Assembly: GCF_020360975.1 (NCBI RefSeq)
Contig: NW_025408673.1
Coordinates: 2,604,001-2,668,000, forward strand
Source: Hirsutella rhossiliensis
Taxonomy: Eukaryota; Ascomycota; Sordariomycetes; Hypocreales; Ophiocordycipitaceae
Length of the DNA stretch: 64,000 nucleotides
Direction: 5' to 3'
This document shows, piece after piece, positions 1 to 9,962 of the stretch. The notes below the pieces were generated by a model that was not told the DNA's origin, made no database searches, and worked only from the letters and a program-made list of their open reading frames with translations. Numbering within the stretch: the first letter of the stretch is position 1; each line of letters opens with the position of its first letter. Made by a program: the position numbers and the translations under genes.

Positions 1-870
1 AACCACATCAAGACGACCTCTTCAATTATGCACAGCCTCATTGCGCATTCGCTACCGCCGGCCAAATCACAGTCGGCAATGGACAAGGGACGCAGCCAAG
101 GCCGGCCTAGCCAAGACGACCCGGCGTCGTCCCTCAAGCTCTCGGCGTACGACCAAGCCTCGCAATCCGGTCGAGGAGTCCAGTGGCCGTCTGCATCGCC
201 GCCCTCACTCGGCAACTCGGCCGCTTCTGCCGACCATAGTCCCCAGGGCAGCACTGTGGGCCAGAGAGTGCCGCCCAGAATGCCAGCACGCCACGGCGTG
301 TCGGGGCGGCGCACCGTGTCGACGAGGAGGGCAGGTTCCCTTGAAGTCATCACTGAGGTCCCGTCGTGGGAGGAGGGAGACGATACCGGCGAGGAGAAGC
401 GATTGCTCTCGCAAAAACAAGAGGCTCTCCCAGCTGGCGGCTGCTGGTCGTGGCTATGCGCCAAAGGCAAACAGGCACTGAGACTCCGACATCCACGACC
501 AGCCAAGCCTCTCGACTCCAACTCTCGAGAAGCCAACATCCCAGCTCGGACCAGGCAAACGCAGAGGCCCGAGGCACCGCAAGAATTTTCCCCTAGACCA
601 CGGCGGTTCTCCAAGCCACTGAGCCCTGCAGGGTCTCGTCAAGAGCCCACCGGGAAAGGAGCGCTGCCTGCTCGTCAGCCAAATACCTCCATGAATTCCA
701 TGCCGGGTCCGGGCCTGAGACGGAGCAATGGTCGGCGCGGGCGTTGTCGAGCGCCGTTTACTAGGGATGAGTCGGAAAGGGCGCGCCAGACGGCAGACGG
801 CGAGATACAGCAGATGAACCATGAAACCTACGCCGGCATTAATTGGCAGCATCCGTTCCTGGGGCTCTAG
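1..870 (+). CDS. Hypothetical protein, partial or doubtful, open at left edge
   Basis: The reading frame is open from base 1. The first ATG is at 28 and the stop TAG at 868-870, giving 280 residues from that ATG. No family is recognised. The product would be rich in Ser, Pro, Arg and Gln, with no hydrophobic segment long enough for a membrane span and no signal peptide, so it looks intrinsically disordered. Third codon positions favour C and G, especially in the first half, which mildly supports real coding. A second long frame (41-481) overlaps it on the same strand and is taken as a shadow. Because the frame continues past the left edge, this may be the 3' exon of a larger gene and the ATG at 28 may be internal. 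It faces the Rossmann-fold gene at 1322-2158 in convergent orientation. It could also be a chance GC-rich frame. Confidence 0.35.
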   Translation, partial: NHIKTTSSIMHSLIAHSLPPAKSQSAMDKGRSQGRPSQDDPASSLKLSAYDQASQSGRGVQWPSASPPSLGNSAASADHSPQGSTVGQRVPPRMPARHGVSGRRTVSTRRAGSLEVITEVPSWEEGDDTGEEKRLLSQKQEALPAGGCWSWLCAKGKQALRLRHPRPAKPLDSNSREANIPARTRQTQRPEAPQEFSPRPRRFSKPLSPAGSRQEPTGKGALPARQPNTSMNSMPGPGLRRSNGRRGRCRAPFTRDESERARQTADGEIQQMNHETYAGINWQHPFLGL

Positions 871-1321
871 ATTTCCGAAAGGGGTTCCATCTTAGGGGAA
901 CGGATTGAGGGCGTTGGTTCATCAGGGGCTTGAAGGGGACGGGAGCCTCCAACGACGGCAGATCTGGGACCAACACTTGCCGGCAGAAACATGCTGTGTA
1001 TACCATTGTTTCTTATTGATTGATGGGCTGGATGTAACAGTCCGGGAAATATTATGACATCGGAGGGTTGGGACTGGGAGAGCGATTCGAGTTCATATTG
1101 CATCATGCTGTTCGCACTTCACCATCGCCATTACATACAAGGCTGAATTGATACCTTAACGCTCAATGCGAAACAGGATATAAAGATGAAGGTCGTCTCA
1201 TGTTGCCAAACTGTGCCCAGTCGCCATACGATGCCTCTTCCTGTTCCAAGTGCAGCCGGTAGCCGCCCAACTCGCTCTGGCCGTCTTTCCTTTGTCATTA
1301 GTCGCAAGATCCCGCTGTTCT
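871..1321. other. Convergent intergenic spacer
   Basis: This stretch of about 450 bases lies between the stops of two converging reading frames. I see no further gene, RNA or repeat in it. It should hold both 3' untranslated regions. Confidence 0.5.
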
Positions 1322-2158
1322 TCACGCAACCTTAACCAGAACGTCGTTCTCAATAGTCCTTTCCCTCCATCCGTTGCAGGCCACGTGCACCATAGCCTTT
1401 CCGACCTGCACCGTCCCGATAGTCGACGAGGACGACGAGGACCCATGCAGCCCGCCCACCAACTTCTTCGAAACCGATGCCGGCGGCTCCGGAAACTGCC
1501 CCTCCGAGGCGATGAAGCTGGCAGGACGCAGGATATAGGCCTCAAATTTGTCTCGGTGGGCGTCGTCGGCCACCTCGCCCAGGCCCCGTTCAACCTCGTT
1601 GACGCACCGGCGCGACTCACTCATCAGGAGCAGCGGCCTCCTGCTCCTCTCGGCGGCGTGTCTGCTGCAGAAGACGAAGCGGAACTTGCCTTTTGCTGGC
1701 ACCTTGTTTGCGAGCCGTGCGCAAAACGCCTTGGCGGCGGTAATGGGGAGTTCGACGCCTACTTTGCGGTGCAGGCCCTTTTCACTTTTGAGCTGCTCTG
1801 CGCGACTGCCGATGGCCCTGGTGATTCCGAAGGGACGTGAGTAGGTCCACTTGCTTAGCCGCAGACAGAAATAGACGAGATATCTCACTCCGTTGAGACA
1901 GGACAAGGGAACCAGGACGGAACAGCGGGCTTCTTACCACAGACACGCCTCTGCGCCCTCGAGCCGGCTCATTACGGCTTCAGTATAGTGAGAAAAGTCT
2001 TGCTGCATCACGACCTCGACCTTGGGGTGGCTCTCGACCTCGCCCGAGACAGCCCTCCGCGTCAGAATCACCACTTTGGTGATGCGCGGGCTGTCGATGC
2101 ACTGCTGGACAATCTGTCTTCCGGCATTGCCGGTGGCGCCCGTCACGATGACCTTCAT
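1322..2158 (-). CDS. NAD(P)-binding Rossmann-fold (NmrA/HTATIP2-like) protein, two exons
   Basis: Exon 1 runs 2158 to 1938 and exon 2 runs 1853 to 1322, joined across an 84-base intron (1937-1854) with donor GTAAGA and an acceptor in CTAAG|C. Together they give 753 nt, or 250 residues plus stop. The protein opens with a hydrophobic strand and the dinucleotide-binding motif TGATGNAG (about residues 6-13). An SRITKVVILTRR segment follows, typical of extended or atypical short-chain dehydrogenases that bind NAD(P). Exon 2 carries the conserved KFRFVFCS strand and YILRPASF, which matches a widespread fungal family of NAD-dependent epimerase-like proteins. A run of six Ser lies near residue 215. 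The substrate is unknown and the protein is probably cytosolic. The ATG at 2158 is chosen because the Rossmann motif begins a few residues after it. The stretch just after the splice lacks the usual CxGG-type segment, so the intron borders could be slightly different. Confidence 0.75.
1854..1937 (-). other. Intron of the Rossmann-fold gene
   Basis: On the minus strand the donor is GTAAGA and the 3' end is GCTAAG, with a CTCAAC branch-site candidate in between. Removing 84 nt joins codon phase 2 to phase 1 and rescues the frame. Unspliced, a TAA follows at 1936-1934. Confidence 0.7.
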
Positions 2159-4831
2159 GGGGCCAGGAACCTTTCCGATCCCTGTGCCACCTTTTTGCCA
2201 GCAGAGATGAGCGATTTGGGCGGCGAGGCTGGAAAGAGGCGGATATGGAGGATGCTACTCCTTTTGAGGACAGATATGACTGGAACGGAGGTTTGTATGT
2301 CAGCGATGAACTTGTTGACGAGGCCATTGAGGGAAGAGTTGGAATAACTCCTTGTTCGGCAAACACAGAATAATGACAAGAACTGGATAGACCTGAACAC
2401 CTCGACTCTTGTAATAAGAGGTAGCGAACGCAATCTCTCGGCTTCACCGCTCCTCACATCCCTTCCTCCAATTCGACCGATGAGTCTCCTCAGCTCGCTC
2501 AGCTCCCACGGCCCCCATTACAGCGTAATTCTTGGCATTTGGCCGCAGCAAAACAAAGAAACGAGCCAAGCACGCCGTCTGGACCCAGTTGAAGCGGCGG
2601 AGACATTGAAGAGCGGGGGAACTAAATGGCACCCATTGTGAAATCGCCCACCTTATTTCTTCTGTCAAGAGAGAGGTAGATAGTATGGCCAAAGCTGACT
2701 ATGCGCCCAGTGCTGCAAATGACGTCTCGACTAGGATCCGATTGCCTCGAAGAGCCCCCAGCCACGGGGGGTGCGTCAATGATTGACTGGTGCTGAGCCT
2801 CAGCTGAGATCGAATGACCTGGTGACAGGGGCTTGGCCCCACTGACTAGCAGTTGCTGCGACAAAAGCTTTTGCTGTTGTGAACCCACGACGTTATTCTG
2901 GCTTGTTGCACCAAAAGAGCGGACTTCGGGCTGTGGGGTTGAGGAATGGGATCGATGCGAAGGAGAAAGATCCAGTATGGAGTGACGAGGAGAAAAAGAC
3001 TGAAGCGCCGACGGTTGAGCTGTCGTTTTACCAACCAGCACAACCCGGGCTTGCCCCTGTTTGACAGATTCCGTGCGCAGACAGCTTGGATCTTCTCACT
3101 GTCGTTGGATGGATGTACACTCGTGCCGGCCACGTTGGCGAGGAAAAGGATGCAGCATAGCCTTGCCCAAGGACGGCACCTGAAGCTGAACTCTGCTGGC
3201 CGATGTTGTCTTCACTTTCGTCTGCCAAGCCCAGAGTCCCAGGGATCGAAACCGACGAAAAAAAGGAAAGGGCCGGACGGCACGCCTCGAGTCTTTAACA
3301 GCAGACAGTCTCTCGCAGGATGGTGGATGGGTTAGAGGGCTGGATGCTATATCCGTGAAAAGGTGGCCCTCGGCATGCATGAGTCGAAACCCAATGTCGT
3401 CGGCCGAGTATGTGGGGACGGGATGATGGTTGGTAAAACCTTGATCGTTGGTGGAGTGCGAGCTGCATGGACGAAGAGATGATGGAAGAAGCGCCGTGCC
3501 TGTCACGTCAGGTTAGTGCTTGATTCAGTGATTCAGACAGGTAACCGTTTCACGGCATCGCCACTTGCACGAGCAGCACTTGTACTGTATTCATATATGC
3601 AGTGGTCCATGGCCGTGTCGCCCGCGTCTTGAGACGCACCAGTGAATAGCTCCAAGAGGCATGACCGTGTACGGAATACCCACACGAAAAGGCTCTATGA
3701 ATACGTTCCTTTGGCTATGTTAAGGCAGCCCTCGGCACAGCCATCCGGTTTTAATCAATGCCTCGGCCGCGGGCCGGGATCCGGAAACACCCCCCAAGTC
3801 AGTACTGTCCATGCCGCCTCCTTCTCCTCCACCCTTCTCATCTCTCAATACATGCGACAAAAGATCAGCCTCGCCGCTGCCCGTCGGATTAGCAGGCATT
3901 ATTCGTCATGTGATGCCGTCTAATCCGTCTTGCCTGTGCATCAGTCAGGATGCATGCCTCCATCTCCACGCCCACACAGATCCATCGAGCCTTGGATCTC
4001 GATGGACAGGGGTGGGCGGATCCCAGACGGGAAGCTCGGCACGGCGGATCTGCAAGGGACCTTTGATGTTAAGACGTCTGCTTCGTCCATTGCAGACAAG
4101 ACCGATGAAGTAACAAGATGAGACACCTCCCATCCTCCCTGTTTCCCGCGAAAATATCCAATATCTACGTTTCGAGCATCTAGACCGCATATGGCCCTAT
4201 CTCGCGAACGTCGTACTAGGCCCTGACACGGTAAAATTGATGGTATCGCGGTAAGCTTTTCATCGATCAAGCCTCCAGAGGACAACCTGCTCCTCGGCTG
4301 AACTTGCAAAAACGGCAAGACCATTATTATAATTGTCAGGTATTACTCACGCTGTGACTGGCATGTGACCCATCGCCTTCCAGCAGTCCTCGACCTTGGC
4401 GAAAGGAAAGCCCTTTCCCATTCAACAGCACCAAAAGCAAACGCCCACGCGCTTCTCGCACCCCCATCTGCAAAGCAGCCATCACCGATGCAGTGCCCAA
4501 CAAGGCGACCATGCTGTGCAACTCAACTTGGGGCTTTAAGCATGTTTAAGCTCCGGTGCCAGTGGCATTAACAGAGCCTCTTTCGCGCAGCTCATTTACT
4601 CCGATGTCGCTGCTGAATCCCGTGCCTCTCAACCACCTTGGACTGCCAATGGCCGTGTTCAGGCAAGACGTTCAACACGCCCAGGCAGACATATGTGGTC
4701 TATAGTCCTTCATTAAAACCACCGGTACCAATGTATAGGATCGCATCTCCTGTTTTGTTCATTCTTCGTCAATCAAAGGGTGGACGCTCAGAGCGGAAAC
4801 AAAGAAAAGCAAAGACTTCTCGCGCAGTTTT
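2159..4831. other. Intergenic region without a supported gene
   Basis: This region has balanced base composition and many short overlapping frames on both strands, none with a recognisable domain, consistent codon bias or plausible splice chain. It contains the promoter of the Rossmann-fold gene at its left end and the 3' flank of the threonine-aldolase-like gene at its right end. A small spliced gene or non-coding RNA could be hidden here. I saw no tRNA or rRNA signature. Confidence 0.45.
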
Positions 4832-5899
4832 TCATGGAGTCCAGCTCAGAACCGTCTGGTTAAATTTCTCGAGCTGGCCGACGTCGGTGGCCCATGTGGT
4901 CAGCAGACGCACGACGGCCCAATCGGCGCCACACTTTTCCCAGACGTAAAAGGTAAAGTCTTGCTGCAGATTCTTGACGAGGCCCAATGGCAGGACGGCA
5001 AAGACCTGATTGGTCTCGGTATCGGCGCGCAGTGCGTATCCGGCGCCGACGACGGAGCGCGAGAGCTTCTCTGCGGCCGCGTTGGCCCGTCGAGCAAGGT
5101 CAAAGTACAGATTGCCGCGGAAGAGCTCGCCGAACTCGACGCCCATGATGCGACTCTTGGCCAGGAGGGCGCCGTGCCGCTTGACATAAAACTCAAAGTC
5201 CTCGGCCAGCTTGGGGTTCTTGGCCACGACGGCCTCGCCCAGCAGGGCACCGTTCTTGGTGCCACCAATCCAGAACAAGTCGGTGAGGCGCGCAATGTCT
5301 CGCAGAAGCAAGTCATTGACGGGCGAGGTAAGCGCGGCGCCGATGCGGGCGCCGTCCATGAAGAGCAAGAGGCCCTTATCCTCGCACAGCTGCTTGATGG
5401 CGCTCAGCTCAGCCTTGGAGTAGACGGTGCCGACCTCGGTGGCGTTTGAAATGTAGACCAGGCGCGGCTTGGCCATGTGCGGATAGTGCCAGTTGTCGTC
5501 GAGGGCCTTGCCGATGCTCTCGGGCGTCAGCTTTCCGTTGTCGGGTGCCACGGTGATGATCTTGTTGCCGCCCGCCTCCACGGCGCCCGTCTCGCGTGTC
5601 ACAATGTGGCCCGAGCGTGCAGCAATGACGGCCTCGTGCGGCCGCAGACACGCCGCTATCGAGATGGCGTTGGCTGCGGTGCCGGTTGGGACGAAGAAGA
5701 TGCCGACCTCGTCCCCGCAGCCCAGGTGGTACCGGATGTGCTGCCGCGCCTCGGCGCTGTACCGGTCATTGCCGTAGCCCGGTTCCTGCGTCCAGTTGCT
5801 GGCAATCAAGGCCTCGAGCACCTGCGGATGGGCGCCTTCGCTGTAGTCGTCGAGGAAGCTGTACTTTTCCTTGGGGCTGATGGTTGCTGCGTTGGGCAT
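4832..5899 (-). CDS. Threonine aldolase-family PLP enzyme
   Basis: This is a 355-residue protein of the low-specificity L-threonine aldolase / aromatic beta-eliminating lyase family (PLP fold type I). The family cleaves threonine or allo-threonine to glycine and acetaldehyde, or related beta-hydroxy amino acids. With numbering from the ATG at 5899, visible landmarks are GNDRY (43-47), the phosphate-binding GTAAN (73-77), a His at 98 in SGHI that should stack on PLP, DGAR (182-185) with the Asp that contacts the pyridine nitrogen, and the Schiff-base lysine in GGTKNG (K215). ETNQVF (about 295) is a usual family strand. Length is normal and the gene appears to be a single intact exon. The frame is open upstream to a TTG at 5962, but a fungal start should be ATG; the ATG at 5899 has A at -3 and precedes the conserved core. 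It is probably cytosolic, since no targeting sequence is evident. It lies in tandem with the hypothetical gene at 6271-6932. Substrate preference cannot be read from the sequence. Confidence 0.88.
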   Translation of the reverse strand: MPNAATISPKEKYSFLDDYSEGAHPQVLEALIASNWTQEPGYGNDRYSAEARQHIRYHLGCGDEVGIFFVPTGTAANAISIAACLRPHEAVIAARSGHIVTRETGAVEAGGNKIITVAPDNGKLTPESIGKALDDNWHYPHMAKPRLVYISNATEVGTVYSKAELSAIKQLCEDKGLLLFMDGARIGAALTSPVNDLLLRDIARLTDLFWIGGTKNGALLGEAVVAKNPKLAEDFEFYVKRHGALLAKSRIMGVEFGELFRGNLYFDLARRANAAAEKLSRSVVGAGYALRADTETNQVFAVLPLGLVKNLQQDFTFYVWEKCGADWAVVRLLTTWATDVGQLEKFNQTVLSWTP

Positions 5900-6270
5900 C
5901 TTGCTCGGTCGTCGGGCCTTGTAGAGGGTGTCTGATGCCCACCCTTGGTTTTCCCCCGTCAAGTCTATGTCTAGAGTTCAAGGTCTGCACTTTGCGGTCG
6001 CGTAACTATGCCTCAAGATCTAGGTAGAGGCGGGTTCCTCCGATTTAGGATGACAACAAACTACATATAGCCAAACTACCCCGCCAATGCTGAGTCACCC
6101 AGTCAGCCCCGAAAGCGGGGGGGGCGTCTGCAAGTAAATAGTCATGCTGAACCACTCCGTTGGTCTTCTTGGCCAAATGTGTTTTCACATTAACTTCCGG
6201 AGGCAACAGAAAAGAAAGTCTGTGCAAACAGTCCCAACTATCAACTCTCATAACACATATTTCCAACTCC
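5900..6270. other. Spacer and promoter of the threonine aldolase-like gene
   Basis: About 370 bases separate the two tandem minus-strand genes. There is a G-run near 6116-6124 (plus strand). I see no clear TATA element or further gene. Confidence 0.4.
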
Positions 6271-6932
6271 CTACTTCTCTGCCGTTGGCTCTATTTTAAG
6301 CCGCGGCCACAATCCCCCCAGATGCTTATTGTCATAGATTGTATCGAAGTTCTTCTCGGGGCGATGGTACGAGAACCGGTAGACTGCCTTCCCCTGCTTA
6401 TTACAAGCTTCGGCTAGGTATATCCGGTCGACTGACAAGTTGCTTGCCCTAAAATCGGAAAGTATAGAGATATCGCAAGCGCAAACTCCAAGTTTGGCAA
6501 ACCACCGAGGCGTCCGTCAGTGGGTAGATCGGCGAGTTGATAAACTCGGCAATAATCCCAGCCCTTCTCCATCTGGCGAGGCAGTAAGAACTCGGGTTCC
6601 TCAATAAGATATCCGCATTCTTTTCGTATATTGGCTTCGGTTAAGTGGAAACCCTCCCTCATCAATTGAGGCACGTCGCCGTAAACTGCAAGATTGGCCT
6701 CCCAGTCTATATCCGCCATCCACTTGGGTTTGACATCTGAGTAGAAGTTGAATATGATGTCCACTGCCTCGGCACCTATCGGCCGTTCCGTCATTTCATC
6801 GTGAGGGCATTTGCCCGCATTTTCGTCTTGGCCCGATGGTGTCGTATCAACATGGTATGGCGGTGGAGGCGTAGCCTGCTGCTGGGAATCCTGCTCCGAA
6901 CTCGGATTCTGCAGGAGTGGTCGGTTCACCAT
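6271..6932 (-). CDS. Hypothetical protein, two exons
   Basis: Exon 1 starts at the ATG at 6932. A downstream frame (6413 to 6271) reads cleanly through EACNKQGKAVYRFSYHRP to HLGGLWPRLKIEPTAEK and a TAG stop, and must be joined by splicing. The acceptor is ACCTAG|CC at 6414. Two in-phase donors fit, GTGGTT at 6505 or GTTTGC at 6502, giving 189 or 190 residues; both are weak matches to the fungal consensus. The N-terminal 45 residues are Gln/Pro/Ser-rich and look disordered. The rest is mixed and soluble-looking, with no membrane span or signal peptide. I do not recognise the family. It could be one of the many small uncharacterised fungal proteins. Unspliced, exon 1 would end at 6414 after 172 residues with an unrelated tail. 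Confidence 0.6.
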
Positions 6933-7057
6933 GATGAAGTTTGGATGCAGCTGGGAAAGAGGTAAGACGGCTGGAAGCTAGAAAATTGAGGCCAAGACTA
7001 GGGGCAGGCGAGATGCTAATAAATTTGCGAACGAGAGAGCAGGTTTGGCTAAGTCCA

Positions 7058-7065
7058 TATTTATA
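7058..7065 (-). promoter_or_regulatory. TATA-like element upstream of the hypothetical gene
   Basis: The minus strand reads TATAAATA about 125 bases upstream of the ATG at 6932. That spacing suits a short fungal 5' untranslated region. It is inferred from position only. Confidence 0.35.
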
Positions 7066-7598
7066 TGTTTGCCTTACGGAACAGAGTTGAGGCGACGCTT
7101 GCCGGTGGCTTGTTCAATTTTAATTCTTTTCAAGCTTTGCGGTGGAATATGGAGAGAAGCAAAGTTGCCAGCCCGATGAGACTGGCAGAGGCCGATTGGC
7201 GACTTTGATGACGTCGGCGCGAAGAAGACACGATCCGGCTTGGGTTATGAAGGGAGCTCTAGAAATAACGAGTCGTTAAGCAACGTGGTCGACTCTCGCC
7301 TCTCGCCTAGGATGTTATGTTGCAGGCACCAAAGCTATTTTGATGGCACTGTAGGTGTGATGCATCTGCCGAAAGGATCGAGCAGGCACGGAAAGTGCGT
7401 CGGCCAGTCCAAGCCGTCAATCAACCGCCGTCCGATTCTTTTCTCCTCTCTTCTTTGCGCATCATCATCATCTTGGCCCGCTTCCGAATCGTTTTCGACC
7501 GCCCTGTAGCGGCCCATACATCACGCGACTGCGGGCAGCTGCCAGAGGAACAAGACCTTCGCGACTCTGCCTAGCCAGCATCATCGTCATCAATCACG
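7066..7598. other. Divergent intergenic region
   Basis: This lies between the start of the minus-strand hypothetical gene and the ATG at 7599 on the plus strand. It holds a short CAT-trinucleotide run near 7460-7470 and pyrimidine-rich stretches like those found before fungal start codons. No gene is seen. Confidence 0.4.
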
Positions 7599-7685
7599 AT
7601 GCACTCATCTGGAGCCACCGCCCCACGGCCACTGCCTTTTCTTTATGCACTACACGCCCGCCCGTCTACTCGCCCGCTCGCTTGA
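7599..7685 (+). pseudogene. Possible first exon or stump of a gene cut at the composition junction
   Basis: An ATG preceded by TCAATCACG (A at -3) and by a leader-like sequence opens a 28-codon frame ending at a TGA at 7683-7685. It is immediately followed by the RIP-mutated block that begins near 7,700. The context looks like a fungal 5' end, with divergent spacing from the neighbouring gene and a pyrimidine-rich leader. No downstream coding sequence survives in the window. It may be a gene truncated by transposon accretion, or simply a chance ATG. Confidence 0.22.
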
Positions 7686-7699
7686 TTCTACCGACTAAT

Positions 7700-8048
7700 A
7701 ACTAAGGCGGGATATATCTCTCTTAGAAAGTATAAAATTAAATCCAATTTACTTAAGGTAAAGTATTAAAAGATAAGAATGAAATAGCGAATCTAAAAGA
7801 AGAAACTAAAGAAATAAAAGACGAAATCCTCTTTATCCTTAATATAATAAAAGTAGAACCTATAATATTAAGTAGTTTATTTAAAATATAAAAGACTTAG
7901 TAAACTATAAAAGTAATACTACGAATTACGATATTAAACCTAATAAAGCTATTATAATTTATATATACGTAAATATTAATTTTTAAAACTAAAGGTCTAA
8001 GCTAATTATTAAATATATATACTAAAACTAAACGAAAAACGCTTTTAT
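7700..8048 (+). mobile_element. Degenerate retroelement fragment
   Basis: An AT-rich stretch whose plus-strand frame near 7760-7870 reads as a charged, Lys/Glu-rich polypeptide (EIANLKEETKEIKDE), possibly from a gag-like ORF. It is too mutated to classify and is cut at 8,049 by a Copia1 LTR. Confidence 0.35.
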
Positions 8049-8536
8049 TATCGCGAAGCGTAGCTTTATTTCGTAGTTATTAGAGATATCCCTTAGTAAG
8101 AGGGACCTAAGAAGCTAAAAAAAACATAGGTATAGAAGGAGGAAGAAGGAGCTAAAAGGAGGTATAAAGAAGAGGGTAGGGGTATAAAGGGAAGTAGAAG
8201 TAGCGATAGCTTCTTATAGAGGTAGTAAGAGATAAGATAGATATACTAGTAATAGCTAAAATAAAGGGGAAAACCTAGTAAAAAGCTTAGTAATTAAGAG
8301 GATATTAATAGCTTCTTTAAGTAAGATCTTCTTTATTAATTAAGATACTAAATAGGTATAAAGAGGGGCGTTAAATAAAGTAAAGAAAGATAATAAAAGT
8401 AATATAATAATTACTCCCTTACTATAACTACTACCCTTATAAGAACTAAATATTATTGCCTTACCTATCTAAACCCTTACTTTTAATTTTACCTTTATAT
8501 ATTTTATATATACTTTTTATATCTCTTTTTATAAGA
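8049..8536 (+). repeat. Lone Copia1 LTR
   Basis: A 488-bp copy of the Copia1 long terminal repeat, beginning TATCGCGAAGCG and ending ATAAGA (CGCGAGA after RIP). No Copia1 internal sequence flanks it, so it is probably a solo LTR left by recombination. The bases on either side do not form a clear target-site duplication. Confidence 0.75.
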
Positions 8537-8869
8537 ATAAAACGGTCTATTACTAGCGTAACCTTATTACGCCCTTAGTCTTATTTATTTTTTACTAGCT
8601 TAGCTATAATACGCCCTTAGTTTTATTTAGTTTTACCTTAATTTAGCTGCTTTACGCTCCTAGTTTTAATAGTTTTACTCTTAGTTTAGCCGCCTTATAC
8701 CCTTAGTATTATTTATACTAGGTTACGTTTTAAATAAGATACGATTTTCCTTTATACTAAACTTAAAAGTTTATATAACTTTACTACGCTTCTATATTAA
8801 GCGTAAGACCTACTTAAGCGCCGCGGGAAACTAATAAAGGTATTAGTTAATTCTTTCGCCCTAAATATT
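8537..8869. other. Unassigned AT-rich sequence
   Basis: It contains a loose threefold repetition of a motif like ACGCCCTTAGT...TTATTTA (near 8571, 8611 and 8697). I see no coding signature and cannot assign it to a named element. Confidence 0.3.
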
Positions 8870-9471
8870 TATTATAAGATACCTTATAATTAATAATTTA
8901 AGTACCTATAATAATATTTACTCCCTTTAAGAAAGTTACTACTAACTTATTAAAACTCTTTATAAAAGAAAGAACTTAGAAGTTACTAAGTAAACTATAG
9001 GAAATTACTTAGAAATCCTAGAAATAATAACCTAGTAGATTATATAGATATTTTATAGAGACTTCCTATATAAAGATAATATATAGGGAATATACTAAGA
9101 TTTCCTAAGTAGTAATAGCTTCTTAGGAATTATACTAGTATTTCCTTAAGAAGTTACTATAAGATTATAGTAGGGAAATTATAAGGAAATACTTATATAT
9201 ACTTAGGGAAAGTACTAGGAAATATCGCTAGATATACTATATTAATATTATAGAATTATATAGTTAAGATATTACTTAGTTAAAGTCTTAAGTAAGGTCT
9301 TATATTTCTTATAATATATATAAAGGATAGAGAACCTACTAAATCTTAAGTAAGTAAAAAAGAATATAAATAGTTATTACTACTCTTACTTTAACTTATA
9401 AGACTAGTAGCTAGTCTATATTTAATATATATAATAATATATAGTAGCTAGTTTATATAATACGTTTAAGT
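8870..9471 (+). repeat. LTR-like repeat L, plus-strand copy
   Basis: This stretch is the reverse complement of 60,124-61,291 (excluding the X insertion there), with differences that are mostly transitions. It begins TATTATAAG (TG to TA by RIP would give TGTTATAAG). It is cut at 9,472 by the start of Copia1-A, after the shared TATAATACG. It is probably a solo or truncated LTR of the family that supplies the 5' LTR of Gypsy G3. Confidence 0.5.
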
Positions 9472-9962
9472 TCTTATAAAGAAAGATATAAGAAGTATAT
9501 AAAAGTATATAAAAGTATATAAAGGTAAAAGTAAAAGTAAAAAGTTAAATAAGTAAAGTAAAGATATTTAATTCTTATAAAGGTAGTAATTATAGTAAGG
9601 GAGTAACTATTATATTTCCTTAATTATCCTTCTTTCTTTTATCTAACGCCCCTTTTTATACTTATTTAGTATTTTAATTAATAAAGAAGATCTTACTTAA
9701 AGAAGCTATTAATACCCTTTTAACTACTAAGCTTTTTACTAAGTTTTCCCCTTTATTCTAGCTATTACTAGTATATCTATTATATCTCTTACTACTTTTA
9801 TAAAGAGCCCTTACTACTTTTACTTCTCTTTATACCCTTACCCTCTTCTTTATACCTCCTTTTAGTTACTTCTTCTTTTATACTAAGTATTTAAAGCTTC
9901 CTAGGTCCCTTTTATTAAGGAATATCTCTAAGAACTATAAAATTAAGCTATACTTCGTAGTA
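9472..9962 (-). repeat. LTR of Copia1-A
   Basis: Reverse complement of the Copia1 LTR. It begins TCTTATAAAG (TCTCGCGAAG in less mutated copies) and ends CTTCGTAGTA next to the polypurine-tract complement. Confidence 0.8.

Noticed and set aside
41..481. Arg-rich 146-codon frame overlapping the left-edge ORF
   Set aside because: It overlaps a longer same-strand frame with better codon bias. It looks like a shadow of GC-rich sequence.
2622..3506. Several 75-140-codon minus-strand frames in the intergenic region
   Set aside because: No domain, erratic codon use, mutual overlap on both strands, and no plausible splice partners.
5900..5962. N-terminal extension of the threonine aldolase-like protein beginning at a TTG
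   Set aside because: Nuclear fungal genes start at ATG. The first in-frame ATG (5899) precedes the conserved core, and the extra 21 residues add nothing recognisable.
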